The position numbers and the translations under genes are program-made. The notes below the pieces were generated by a model that was given only the letters and a program-made list of their open reading frames with translations, was not told the origin of the DNA and did not search any database. From Actinobacillus succinogenes 130Z (GTDB lineage: Bacteria > Pseudomonadota > Gammaproteobacteria > Enterobacterales > Pasteurellaceae), in NCBI RefSeq assembly GCF_000017245.1, contig NC_009655.1:868001-932000 (forward strand): a DNA stretch of 64,000 nucleotides, written 5' to 3'. Within the stretch, counting starts at the first letter, position 1. Every line of letters begins with the position of its first letter. Shown here in pieces: positions 8,593 through 17,146 of the stretch.

Positions 8593-9686
8593 TTAAGAAG
8601 TTAGTAAAATTAGGGCTTTCAACTTTGGTTGCTCTAGTTGGTTGGCTGGTGTATATGTTTTCTGGCTTGGCTAGAAGAGATCAAGGGAAGATAGTTTTTG
8701 GCACTCATACAGCGACTTTGAGCGGTAATGTTAAAGCTCTATATTTAGATACTGCTTATCAACCGAATAAGCAGAAAATTTTTATTTATCGTAATGCAAA
8801 TATTAAAGACAGCTTAGATAAGCTATCTGGAGAAAATATTTACTATAATCTTTATTCTTTAAAAGGAATCTATCATTCTTTAACAGCAGGAACATTTGTT
8901 TATTCTAGTTATGTTTCGGATATTTCATTTTGGCTGTCTAAAAATGCGATGTTGTTTAATGTATGGCATGGAACACCATTGAAAAAAATTGAGAGGGATG
9001 TTACTACTGGTTTTTACTCTATCCGCAATAAATATGAGTATATTTTTAAATACATTTATCCACATTTGTTTGTTCGTCCGACTTATTTATTAGTTTGCTC
9101 AGAGTATGAAAAATCTTGTTTTAAAACAGCATTTGACGTGCAAGACGATGTATTTATCGAAGCTTTTCCACCTAGACTTGAGACGATTAAGGAAAAGTAT
9201 CAAAAAATAGAAGAAAAAAAATGTGTTTTATATACACCGACATGGCGTGATGATGCTTCTTTCTGTTTTGAAAAGAACTGTGATGTCGAAAAACTTAATA
9301 AAGTAATGAAAAATCTTGGATTAACATTCTTTATTAAAGCTCATCCGTCAGACAGGACAATTCATTTATCGAAATCATTAAGTAATGTTAAATTAGCAGA
9401 TAGAGGCGAAGATTTTTACCAGTTGGTCAATGACGCATTTGTGGTAGTTACAGACTATTCTTCAACAATGTTTGATTGCTTATATTGTGGTATTCCGGTG
9501 GTTTTATTTTGTCCGGATATGAAAAATTACTTAACCCATAGCCGAGAGTTTTATATTGATATTTCAGTATTACCGTTTCAGTTATATACTGAAAGTGATG
9601 ATTTTATTCAGGCATTGGCATTATCTCATTATAAGTGTGACAAAAATGCCAAACGTTTTGAACCGTACTCAACAAAGTTAGTTTAA
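8589..9686 (+). CDS. CDP-glycerol glycerophosphotransferase family protein
   Basis: 365-residue TagB/TagF-type enzyme expected to transfer glycerol phosphate from CDP-glycerol to the lipid-linked repeat unit at the inner membrane. An N-terminal hydrophobic helix (about 8-24) precedes the catalytic domain. Family motifs are visible: VWHGTPLKKIERD (about 123-135), TPTWRDD, IKAHPSD and VTDYSSTMFDCLY near the C-terminus. It is coupled to the TagD-like gene by a 4-base overlap. Its length is that of single-addition (TagB-like) enzymes rather than long polymerases, so it probably decorates the unit with one glycerol phosphate; this is inference. Confidence 0.88.
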   Translation: MIKKLVKLGLSTLVALVGWLVYMFSGLARRDQGKIVFGTHTATLSGNVKALYLDTAYQPNKQKIFIYRNANIKDSLDKLSGENIYYNLYSLKGIYHSLTAGTFVYSSYVSDISFWLSKNAMLFNVWHGTPLKKIERDVTTGFYSIRNKYEYIFKYIYPHLFVRPTYLLVCSEYEKSCFKTAFDVQDDVFIEAFPPRLETIKEKYQKIEEKKCVLYTPTWRDDASFCFEKNCDVEKLNKVMKNLGLTFFIKAHPSDRTIHLSKSLSNVKLADRGEDFYQLVNDAFVVVTDYSSTMFDCLYCGIPVVLFCPDMKNYLTHSREFYIDISVLPFQLYTESDDFIQALALSHYKCDKNAKRFEPYSTKLV

Positions 9687-9687
9687 T

Positions 9688-11013
9688 ATGCAATTGCTTG
9701 TATTACTGAAATTTATTTTAACTGTCTTATTTGTCTCATTATCTTTGTTCTCTATCGAGCATATTTATGAGATAAATGATTTTGTGCTTTTGGGGATATT
9801 TTTAAGTATCTTACTCTTAGATATTGTTATTAATCCTAAGAGAAATTTTGTAAATTCTATAACTATATTGGCGATATTGCTAAACATATTAGGTGTTTTT
9901 GCTATTGAGCATATTGATAGTAGTTACTATTTATATGAAGTTGAACAATATATTAGCTATGAACACAGTATTCCATTGTTACTTTTATATCAATGGTTTT
10001 TTTTATTAGGGATTAATTTAATTGTTAGAGAGAAAAATTTAGAAAGAATAGCTACTTCAAAAATTAATTACAAATTATTTTTCCTTTTGGGTTTAGTATC
10101 TTTACTGTTATTAACATACTCGTTAATTATAATACATAAACCGGCTCCGGTTCTAGGTGTAGATAGGTTTGAATATGATAAAGCAATTTTAGGTAAATTC
10201 GGGCAGGTTACTAATATACTTTTTTATTTTTCTTTTGGATTGGGACTATTGTTTCTTAAGGAAAAAAAGAAAATTTATATTTTCTTTCTTTGTTTGATTG
10301 AGCTTGCTTTTTTACTTAAAGGTCATAAATTTTGGAATTTAGTTGAAGTTTTATATTTATTCTTATTGCCATTTGTTATTAAAGTTGTTAGAGATAAGGT
10401 GCTAAAATTAATTTTTGTAGCTGGTTTATCAGTATCTCTATTTGTATTTGCGGCTATTAATATTAATGTGTATTACTTTCCATCGTTTGAACCACTAGAT
10501 TATACTCAGCAAAGATTATCACAGGAGGGGCAGTTATGGTGGTCTACATATAAAAATTATTATTCTGATTTTAGAAAAGATGAACTTAAGAAAGAATTAA
10601 ATATTTATTTAAATTATAATGAATTAAATCAATATGATGTTGGTATGTATAAAGTAATGCAATTAAATACAACACCAGAACGGTTTGAATGGAAATTAGA
10701 TAAACTATCTCGTTATGTATACTCTACTCCAGCCCTCCTTTATTACTATCTAGGTAAATATACTGGTGCATTTGCTATGTTATTTCTAGGTTTTTTATTA
10801 GGGGGATGGGTGAAATTAGTAGGTTATACAATTAGCAGTGGTGATCTTTTTATGTCATTAATCGCTGCTAGGTTTTTCTATATTATTAGAAAAGGAGTAA
10901 AAGATGGGGATATTTATAAATTTTTCTCTTTGGAATTCATTTTTTTAATTATTTGTACCATTATTGCCTATGCTGTTTATCATCAAATGAGAATTATTAG
11001 AAAGACGAATTAA
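9688..11013 (+). CDS. wzy: Putative O-antigen polymerase Wzy
   Basis: 441-residue polytopic membrane protein with about ten to twelve hydrophobic segments and a larger loop near residues 260-350 that contains the soluble, charged stretch YTQQRLSQEGQLWWSTYKNY. This layout, and its place beside wzx and wzz, indicate the Wzy repeat-unit polymerase. Wzy proteins share little sequence, so the call rests on topology and context. It begins one base after the stop of the preceding gene. Composition is very AT-rich. Confidence 0.75.
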   Translation: MQLLVLLKFILTVLFVSLSLFSIEHIYEINDFVLLGIFLSILLLDIVINPKRNFVNSITILAILLNILGVFAIEHIDSSYYLYEVEQYISYEHSIPLLLLYQWFFLLGINLIVREKNLERIATSKINYKLFFLLGLVSLLLLTYSLIIIHKPAPVLGVDRFEYDKAILGKFGQVTNILFYFSFGLGLLFLKEKKKIYIFFLCLIELAFLLKGHKFWNLVEVLYLFLLPFVIKVVRDKVLKLIFVAGLSVSLFVFAAININVYYFPSFEPLDYTQQRLSQEGQLWWSTYKNYYSDFRKDELKKELNIYLNYNELNQYDVGMYKVMQLNTTPERFEWKLDKLSRYVYSTPALLYYYLGKYTGAFAMLFLGFLLGGWVKLVGYTISSGDLFMSLIAARFFYIIRKGVKDGDIYKFFSLEFIFLIICTIIAYAVYHQMRIIRKTN

Positions 11014-11176
11014 TTTAGGTAAAATTTGATGCTTATCAAAGTTGTATTTTGGATTCTAATTCTGAACGTTTATTTATGTTCGGTTATTAAAATGAAAACT
11101 TCTTAAATATGTTAAGAGAACAGTTACATTATTACTATTATTCCTGAATAAGACGATCTATAAAAGTAATATACAT

Positions 11177-12895
11177 ATGGCAAAAACGAACTTCAAAACT
11201 GAAAATAATACCTTAAGAAAGCTTATCGGCAATGGCTTAACTTATAAAATTCCACGATTCCAACGGGATTATAGTTGGGAGACGGAGCAATGGGAAGATT
11301 TGTGGGTTGATATTATGGGGATTATTGAAGATTCCGATGATTCAGCCCATTATATGGGGTATCTTGTGCTGCAATCCACAGATGATAAATCTTTTGATGT
11401 GATTGATGGGCAGCAACGTTTAACGACTGCAACGATAATTATTTTGGCAATTCTGAAAAATTTGCAAGATTTAATTAAAGCAGGTGTCGATGCGGAAGCT
11501 AATACACAGCGACTAAACCAAATTCGCCAAACCTATATCGGCTATTTAGATCCCGTTACTTTAGTATCCCGTTCAAAATTAACATTAAACCGTAATAATA
11601 ATGATTATTTTCAAAATTATTTAATACCTCTTGGGCATTTACCACAACGAGGGTTTCGAGCTTCTGAACATTTATTACGTAAGGCTTTTGAATGGTTCTA
11701 CCAGAGAGTCAGCCAATATCTGAAAAAAGAAAATGGTAATGAAGGACAACGATTAGCACAATTAGTTGAATATATCAGTGATAATTTGTTTTTTACTGTA
11801 ATTACGGTTTCAGATGAATTAAATGCCTATAAAGTATTTGAAACGCTTAATTCTCGCGGTGTTCGACTTTCTTCGACAGATTTACTGAAAAATTATCTTT
11901 TTTCGATTTTAGATAAAAATTCAGAGAATAATCACGAATTAAGAAATTTGGAAGAACGTTGGGAAAATATAGTTAGCCGCTTACAATCAGAAAAGTTTCC
12001 TGATTTTCTGCGTATTTATTGGAACAGTCGAAATAAATTTACACGACACACAGAATTGTTCAAGGTTATTAGAAATAATATTCGAGACAGAGAAGCGGTT
12101 TTTGCATTAATACGAGGTATGGAAGAAGATTTGGATACCTATTTGGCATTATCTTCTCCGGAACTATCAGATTGGTCACTTGATGATAAATATTTAGTCA
12201 ATGCCCTGAAACTTTTTCGGGTTCGTCAGCCGTTCTCATTACTGTTAAGTGCAAAGCGAAAATTTGATAGAAATAGTTTTACTACATTACTTCGTGCAAT
12301 TATGGTAATTTCTTTTAGATATAACACTATTGGCGCATATAGCCCTGCTGATTTAGAGCGTGCTTATAATAATGTGGTTGAGCAAATAAATCAGAGCAAA
12401 GTGGAGAGTGTTTCTCAGGTATTAAGTTTATTAAAACCTATTTATATTGATGATGATCGCTTTAGCAAAGATTTCACGGAGAAAGTCATTAAAACGACAG
12501 ATTCTAGAAGCACTAGACTTGTGCGTTTTATTTTATGTGAACTTGAGCAATATGTATCAAATAATCCGGGAATTGATTTTTCCAGTGATGCTTTCAATAT
12601 TGAACATATTCTCCCACAAAATGCACCGGATGGTTGGGGTGGTTTTAGTTATGAAGAAATGAGTGCTTTGACCTATCGTTTGGGAAATATGACCTTATTG
12701 CAAGCAAGTGCCAATCGAGATTTAGGCACTGTTGAATATGCTCAAAAACGAGCAGTATTGGAACAGAGTAACTTTGTGCTAACGCGTAAATTATCGGAAC
12801 AATATGCTGAGTGGACACCAGCAACTATTGCTTCTTGGCAAAGATGGCTTGCGAATCAAGCTAAAACAGTTTGGCGAATTGCTCAACTTAGTTAA
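11177..12895 (+). CDS. GmrSD-like DUF262/DUF1524 protein (putative type IV restriction nuclease)
   Basis: 572 residues with both halves of a GmrSD-type enzyme in one chain. The N-terminal DUF262 domain (ParB/Srx-like NTPase fold) has PRFQRDYSW (26-34) and DVIDGQQRL (74-82). The C-terminal DUF1524 HNH domain has IEHILPQN (H476) and LGNMTLL followed by N residues. Known GmrSD enzymes cut phage DNA with glucosylated hydroxymethylcytosine; BrxU is a relative. Here it stands alone inside an O-antigen operon, 163 bases after wzy, with no methylase or partner. A defence role is inferred; DUF262 proteins are diverse. Confidence 0.8.
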   Translation: MAKTNFKTENNTLRKLIGNGLTYKIPRFQRDYSWETEQWEDLWVDIMGIIEDSDDSAHYMGYLVLQSTDDKSFDVIDGQQRLTTATIIILAILKNLQDLIKAGVDAEANTQRLNQIRQTYIGYLDPVTLVSRSKLTLNRNNNDYFQNYLIPLGHLPQRGFRASEHLLRKAFEWFYQRVSQYLKKENGNEGQRLAQLVEYISDNLFFTVITVSDELNAYKVFETLNSRGVRLSSTDLLKNYLFSILDKNSENNHELRNLEERWENIVSRLQSEKFPDFLRIYWNSRNKFTRHTELFKVIRNNIRDREAVFALIRGMEEDLDTYLALSSPELSDWSLDDKYLVNALKLFRVRQPFSLLLSAKRKFDRNSFTTLLRAIMVISFRYNTIGAYSPADLERAYNNVVEQINQSKVESVSQVLSLLKPIYIDDDRFSKDFTEKVIKTTDSRSTRLVRFILCELEQYVSNNPGIDFSSDAFNIEHILPQNAPDGWGGFSYEEMSALTYRLGNMTLLQASANRDLGTVEYAQKRAVLEQSNFVLTRKLSEQYAEWTPATIASWQRWLANQAKTVWRIAQLS

Positions 12896-12987
12896 GATTC
12901 TTATAAGGTAAAAATATGTTAGCTTAAGTCAGAACAGAGCATCAGACTAGATGTGCTATTGATTATATAAAATGTATTGGAATAGTT

Positions 12988-13545
12988 TTGGTTGTAATCG
13001 GACATCACCCTAAAGGTGATATTTTCAATATCATGCGGTCTTATATGTTTCATATGCCACTATTCTTTTTTCTAGGCGGAATGCTTTTTAATACAAGAAA
13101 AAATGCAATTGAATATTATACTGGGATATTTAAGAAATATTTTTTATACATTGTTTTATCATATTTAATTTTGGGTATTGGTGCGAATTTACTGCATTTC
13201 TATTTTTTAGTTCAAAAAAGAAATATATTTGGAAATTCTATTTTTGAAACTATTGAGTTGGCAATTACAGGAAATTTTCATAATAATTACTTCTTTATGG
13301 TTGGGTGGTTTTTATTTTCCTATATGATAGTGTTGTCTATTGCTTTTCCTGTTATAAAAATGTTCAATAAAATGCAAAATGCAAAATGCAAAATGCAAAA
13401 TGCAAAATGCAAAATGCAAAATGCAAAATGCAAAATGCAAAATGCAAAATGCAAAATGCAAAATGCAAAATGCAAAATGCAAAATGCAAAATGCAAAATG
13501 CAAAATGCAAAATGCAAAATGCAAAATGCAAAATGCATTCTATGA
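12988..13545 (+). CDS. N-terminal half of out-of-frame acyltransferase-3 gene
   Basis: Encodes the first part of an integral-membrane acyltransferase family 3 (O-acetyltransferase) protein: VVIGHH (the conserved H), FHMPLFFFLGG and several membrane helices. It then enters the 7-base repeat at 13369-13536 and stops at 13543-13545. The open frame extends upstream to a TAA at 12925-12927, giving the expected N-terminus CAIDYIKCIGIVLVVIGHH. A well-placed ATG (12916, after AAGG) lies in this frame but is separated by that TAA at codon 4. The gene therefore has two lesions: an early stop and a repeat-length frame break. The TTG at 12988 is only a nominal start. Confidence 0.7.
   Translation: MVVIGHHPKGDIFNIMRSYMFHMPLFFFLGGMLFNTRKNAIEYYTGIFKKYFLYIVLSYLILGIGANLLHFYFLVQKRNIFGNSIFETIELAITGNFHNNYFFMVGWFLFSYMIVLSIAFPVIKMFNKMQNAKCKMQNAKCKMQNAKCKMQNAKCKMQNAKCKMQNAKCKMQNAKCKMQNAKCIL
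13369..13536. repeat. Heptanucleotide repeat (AAAATGC) x24, contingency locus
   Basis: Twenty-four uninterrupted copies of AAAATGC (168 bases) inside an acyltransferase gene. Seven is not a multiple of three, so each gain or loss of a unit changes the reading frame. All three frames are open through the tract and encode the same peptide cycle, MQNAKCK. The upstream half reads in the frame that stops just past the tract; the downstream half is in the next frame. Loss of one unit (23) or gain of two (26) would join them. This is the structure of Haemophilus-type simple-sequence phase-variable genes. Confidence 0.95.
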
Positions 13546-14140
13546 TATTTTTCTTATTGGTATTGCATTATTAATCGGATATCTTGGAATTGATGTGCTA
13601 TCTCCAATATATAACGAAAATAAACTTATATACTGGAATATTTTAACTCAGGTTATGGTTGGTTCAATGTTTTTTTATTTTGGGGTTGTATTTAAATCAT
13701 ATATATGGAAGATGTTAAATCCAGTATTTGCTTGTTTTTTATTTTTACTATTGGTTTATTTGAAATCAGATAACTTAATAGGTTCACTAATTATGTCTTG
13801 GAGTAAATATCAGTTTGGGTTCTTTTTTTCGTTATTAGGTGCTTTATCAGGTATATATATTACATTTGTTATCTCTGATATGTTGGCTAAATACGGTGAT
13901 TTTAATCTGTTTAGAACTATTGGTAAGAATAGTAAGTCAATTATGACATTTCATTTAATTGCATTTACTTTAATAAATGTGATTTTTGAAATGTTAGGAC
14001 TAACAGAGTTAAATCCTAATAAAATTCCAGACTATCCAAAACAAGCTTATGCGTTTCCTATATTTTTGATTTTTTCTATTTTTATTTCTATATGGATAGG
14101 GAGATTCTTAGAAAAAATAAGCAGAGGAATTTATAGTTAA
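13379..14140 (+). CDS. C-terminal half of out-of-frame acyltransferase-3 gene
   Basis: Encodes the remaining membrane helices of the acyltransferase-3 protein whose N-terminal half lies at 12988-13545. It runs from the repeat (last in-frame ATG at 13526) through FYDIFLIGIALLIGYLG, a segment SKSIMTFHLIAFT and a final helix ending near KISRGIYS. No ribosome site precedes the in-repeat ATGs, so it is unlikely to be made alone in quantity. In the window's state (24 units) the gene is OFF. If restored, the product would O-acylate a sugar of the polysaccharide at the inner membrane. Confidence 0.7.
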   Translation: MQNAKCKMQNAKCKMQNAKCKMQNAKCKMQNAKCKMQNAKCKMQNAKCKMQNAFYDIFLIGIALLIGYLGIDVLSPIYNENKLIYWNILTQVMVGSMFFYFGVVFKSYIWKMLNPVFACFLFLLLVYLKSDNLIGSLIMSWSKYQFGFFFSLLGALSGIYITFVISDMLAKYGDFNLFRTIGKNSKSIMTFHLIAFTLINVIFEMLGLTELNPNKIPDYPKQAYAFPIFLIFSIFISIWIGRFLEKISRGIYS

Positions 14141-14215
14141 ATATTTACTAATGTGACTTAAATTTTACTAATAGATATAAAAACAAATCTATCCGATTTA
14201 AATAAGGAAAAAATA

Positions 14216-15319
14216 ATGAAAAAATACGACTATCTTATTGTTGGTGCCGGTCTTTTCGGTTCGATTTTTGCTCATGAGGCAACTAAACGTGGAAAAAAAT
14301 GTTTAGTGATTGAAAAACGCGATCACATTGGCGGGAACTGCTATACCCAAAATATCGAAGGGATCAATGTGCACAAATATGGTGCGCATATTTTTCATAC
14401 CAGTAATAAAGTGGTTTGGGATTATATTCAACAATTTGCTGAGTTTAACCGTTTTACTAATTCGCCTGTGGCTCGTTATAAAGATGAACTTTATAGCTTG
14501 CCGTTTAATATGTTAACGTTTAATAAAATGTGGGGTGTGATTACACCACAAGAAGCGGAAGCAAAAATTAAAGCGCAAATCGCTCAGGAAAATATTACCG
14601 ATCCGCAAAATCTTGAAGAGCAGGCAATTTCTTTAGTTGGACGTGATATTTACGAAAAACTGATTAAAGGTTATACCGAGAAACAATGGGGGCGTAAATG
14701 TACGGAACTGCCTGCATTTATTATCAAACGTTTACCTGTACGTTATACTTACGATAACAACTATTTCTATGATACTTACCAAGGTATTCCGATTGGTGGT
14801 TACACCGCTATCTTTGAAAGAATGCTAGATGGTATCGAAGTAAAACTTGGTGTAGATTTCTTTGCTGAGCGTGAGCATTATGAAAATCTTGCTGAAAAAA
14901 TCGTCTTCACAGGAATGATTGATGAGTATTTCGGTTATCAATTCGGTAAATTAGAATATCGTAGCTTACGTTTTGATAATGAAGTATTGGATATGCCAAA
15001 TTATCAAGGCAATGCAGTCGTGAATTATACGGAAGCGGAAGTGCCTTATACCCGAATTATTGAGCATAAGCATTTTGAATATGGCACACAATCAAAAACA
15101 GTGATTACCCGTGAACATTCGAAAGAATATGAAGAGGGAGATGAACCGTACTATCCAATTAATGACGGACGCAATAATGAGCTTTATGCAAAATACAAAG
15201 CATTAGCTGATGAAAAATCTAATGTAATTTTTGGCGGTCGCTTGGCACAATATAAATATTTCGATATGCATAATATTATTGCTGAAGCGTTAGAGTGTGT
15301 AAAAGTACATTTTTCTTAA
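14216..15319 (+). CDS. glf: UDP-galactopyranose mutase
   Basis: Glf, 367 residues, the usual bacterial size. This FAD enzyme interconverts UDP-galactopyranose and UDP-galactofuranose in the cytoplasm. The N-terminal dinucleotide motif GAGLFGS (residues 9-15) and the following GGNCYT are clear, as are KYGAHIFHT and EKQWGR. It follows the broken acyltransferase after a 75-base gap with an AAGGAAA ribosome site. Its presence implies galactofuranose in the polysaccharide, although no gene here is recognisable as a dedicated galactofuranosyltransferase. Confidence 0.96.
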   Translation: MKKYDYLIVGAGLFGSIFAHEATKRGKKCLVIEKRDHIGGNCYTQNIEGINVHKYGAHIFHTSNKVVWDYIQQFAEFNRFTNSPVARYKDELYSLPFNMLTFNKMWGVITPQEAEAKIKAQIAQENITDPQNLEEQAISLVGRDIYEKLIKGYTEKQWGRKCTELPAFIIKRLPVRYTYDNNYFYDTYQGIPIGGYTAIFERMLDGIEVKLGVDFFAEREHYENLAEKIVFTGMIDEYFGYQFGKLEYRSLRFDNEVLDMPNYQGNAVVNYTEAEVPYTRIIEHKHFEYGTQSKTVITREHSKEYEEGDEPYYPINDGRNNELYAKYKALADEKSNVIFGGRLAQYKYFDMHNIIAEALECVKVHFS

Positions 15320-15707
15320 ATAGAAAATTAACTGTATAGACTTGGTTTTGTACTATAAAAACTTTTGAATTAGCATAAATTCTAGCGAATGCCGAAGATG
15401 GCAACTACTATTCCTAATAGTCGCAATCAGAAATATAGAGTAACAGCACGTGGTAGAGATGTTCGGAAGAAGTTTTCGTACTATACGTTGAAGCTGAATC
15501 GTTAATACTATGCTGGTTTAGTGATAGACAAATTAGTTGCTTTGAAACTTAGTTGAATTTTAGAAAATAGGTTACTGCACATGATATAACTCATGTGGGT
15601 GTGGGGCTTTTTTACTTCACTGTAAAATGAAATATGTTTAAAATATTAAGAAAATTAAACATATCTTAATATGCTTAATTTTAAATGGAGATTAAAGGAA
15701 ACCAATA
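15320..15707 (+). other. 388-bp gene-poor gap between glf and the initiating transferase
   Basis: No recognisable gene. The only ATG frame of note is 15389-15505 (38 codons, basic, starting MPKMATTIPNSR), without a ribosome site and without a match I recognise. A small inverted repeat, CACATGA with TCATGTG, near 15577-15597 is followed by GGGTGTGGGGC and a T-run, so a weak terminator may end glf transcription there. The last 80 bases are AT-rich and contain ATTAAACATATCTTAATATGCTTAAT, written here only to mark a dyad that may belong to the promoter of the next gene. It may be a scar of lost glycosyltransferase genes. Confidence 0.45.
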
Positions 15708-17126
15708 ATGAAAAGAAGCCTCGTATGTAAATTTACGCTTGCATTGACTGATTTTTTATTGCTTAGTTCGTCTATTGTTCTGGCTTTTTATGGACTTGAA
15801 TCATGGACAGGCGAGTTAAGCCGTTATGTGCCCACGGAACAAATAGAGGAACGTTTTTATATTCATATCATTTTATCTATGTTCGGGGTGGCTTGGTACT
15901 GGATGCGACTACGCCATTATACTTACCGCAAGCCGTTTTGGTTTGAGTTAAAAGAAGTATTGCGTACTTTAGTGGTTTTGGCTGTAATTGAATTGGGGAC
16001 GGTTGCTTTTTCGAAACTTTATTTTTCCCGTTATTTATGGGTGCTGACTTGGGCTATTGCACTAATTATTGTGCCGTTTGGGCGAGTATGTGTGAAGACA
16101 ATTCTGATTAAATCAGGATTATATTTGCGCAATACGATTATTATTGGTGGCGGGCAAAATGCTATTGACGCTTACCATGCTTTAACCAGTGAATCCTATT
16201 TAGGATTTAAGATAAAATATTTTCTTACTCAAGATGAAAATTCAACAGTTAAAGAACTTAACATACCGATTTTAAATGAAAAGCGCCAAAGTGTTTGGAA
16301 ATCGGTAACAAAAAAATCGGATCAATTTATACTTGCTTTGGAGGAAGACGAAACCGAATTACGTGATTCTTGGTTAAGATATTTTTCAACCCATAAATAT
16401 CGTTCTGTTTCCGTTATACCAACTTTGCGCGGATTGCCGCTATACAGCACGGATATGTCATTTATATTTAGTTATGAAGTGATGTTATTGCGTGTTAATA
16501 ATAACTTGGCTAAGCGATCTTCCCGTTTCATGAAAAGAACAATGGATATTTTAGGTTCTTTAATTATTATTGTCTTATTATCTCCGATTCTGCTTTATTT
16601 ATATTTTTCCGTTAAAAAAGATGGAGGCGATGCTATTTATGGACATCCCCGTATCGGTCGTAACGGAAAAACATTTAAGTGTCTTAAATTCAGATCAATG
16701 GTGGTAAATTCTAAAGAAGTGCTCGAAGAACTATTGGCGCGAGATCCTGAAGCTCGAGCAGAATGGGAAAAGGATTTTAAGTTGAAAAATGACCCGCGAA
16801 TTACGAAAATCGGCGCTTTTATTCGTAAAACAAGTCTAGACGAACTCCCCCAATTATTTAACGTATTAAAAGGCGAAATGTCTCTTGTCGGTCCTCGCCC
16901 GATTGTGAAAGAAGAGTTAGAACGTTATCAAGAAGATGTTGATTATTACCTTATGGCGAAGCCGGGTATGACGGGATTATGGCAAGTAAGCGGTCGAAAT
17001 GATGTAGATTATGATACTCGAGTATACTTCGACGCTTGGTATGTTAAAAACTGGTCCTTATGGAATGATATTGCGATTTTGTTTAAAACGGTGAATGTTG
17101 TTTTAAATAGGGATGGGGCTTATTAA
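15708..17126 (+). CDS. wbaP: Undecaprenyl-phosphate sugar phosphotransferase (WbaP-type)
   Basis: 472-residue polyprenyl-phosphate hexose-1-phosphate transferase that starts repeat-unit synthesis on undecaprenyl phosphate. Four N-terminal membrane helices (to about residue 130) are followed by a CoA-binding-like domain with IIIGGGQNAID. The C-terminal bacterial sugar transferase domain starts near KRTMDILGS and has KFRSM, RKTSLDELPQL and SLVGPRP. Size and layout fit WbaP or WcaJ; H. influenzae has an equivalent gene in its locus next to pepB. Galactose-1-phosphate is the usual WbaP substrate but glucose cannot be excluded. Confidence 0.85.
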   Translation: MKRSLVCKFTLALTDFLLLSSSIVLAFYGLESWTGELSRYVPTEQIEERFYIHIILSMFGVAWYWMRLRHYTYRKPFWFELKEVLRTLVVLAVIELGTVAFSKLYFSRYLWVLTWAIALIIVPFGRVCVKTILIKSGLYLRNTIIIGGGQNAIDAYHALTSESYLGFKIKYFLTQDENSTVKELNIPILNEKRQSVWKSVTKKSDQFILALEEDETELRDSWLRYFSTHKYRSVSVIPTLRGLPLYSTDMSFIFSYEVMLLRVNNNLAKRSSRFMKRTMDILGSLIIIVLLSPILLYLYFSVKKDGGDAIYGHPRIGRNGKTFKCLKFRSMVVNSKEVLEELLARDPEARAEWEKDFKLKNDPRITKIGAFIRKTSLDELPQLFNVLKGEMSLVGPRPIVKEELERYQEDVDYYLMAKPGMTGLWQVSGRNDVDYDTRVYFDAWYVKNWSLWNDIAILFKTVNVVLNRDGAY

Positions 17127-17146
17127 ATTTTTATAAAAGGAATCTA

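Noticed and set aside
12447..12662. Overlapping plus-strand frame within the GmrSD-like gene
   Set aside because: A shadow of a well-supported gene in another frame, with no ribosome site or family match.
13369..13536. CRISPR array
   Set aside because: The repeat is a 7-base unit with no spacers; it is a simple-sequence tract. The 42-bp block at 724-878 also lacks variable spacers.
13312..13538. Two minus-strand open frames through the heptamer tract
   Set aside because: They are products of the repeat, which has no stops in any frame; there is no independent coding evidence.
15389..15505. Small 38-codon frame after glf
   Set aside because: No ribosome site and no known family. It is kept only as a remark in the gap entry.
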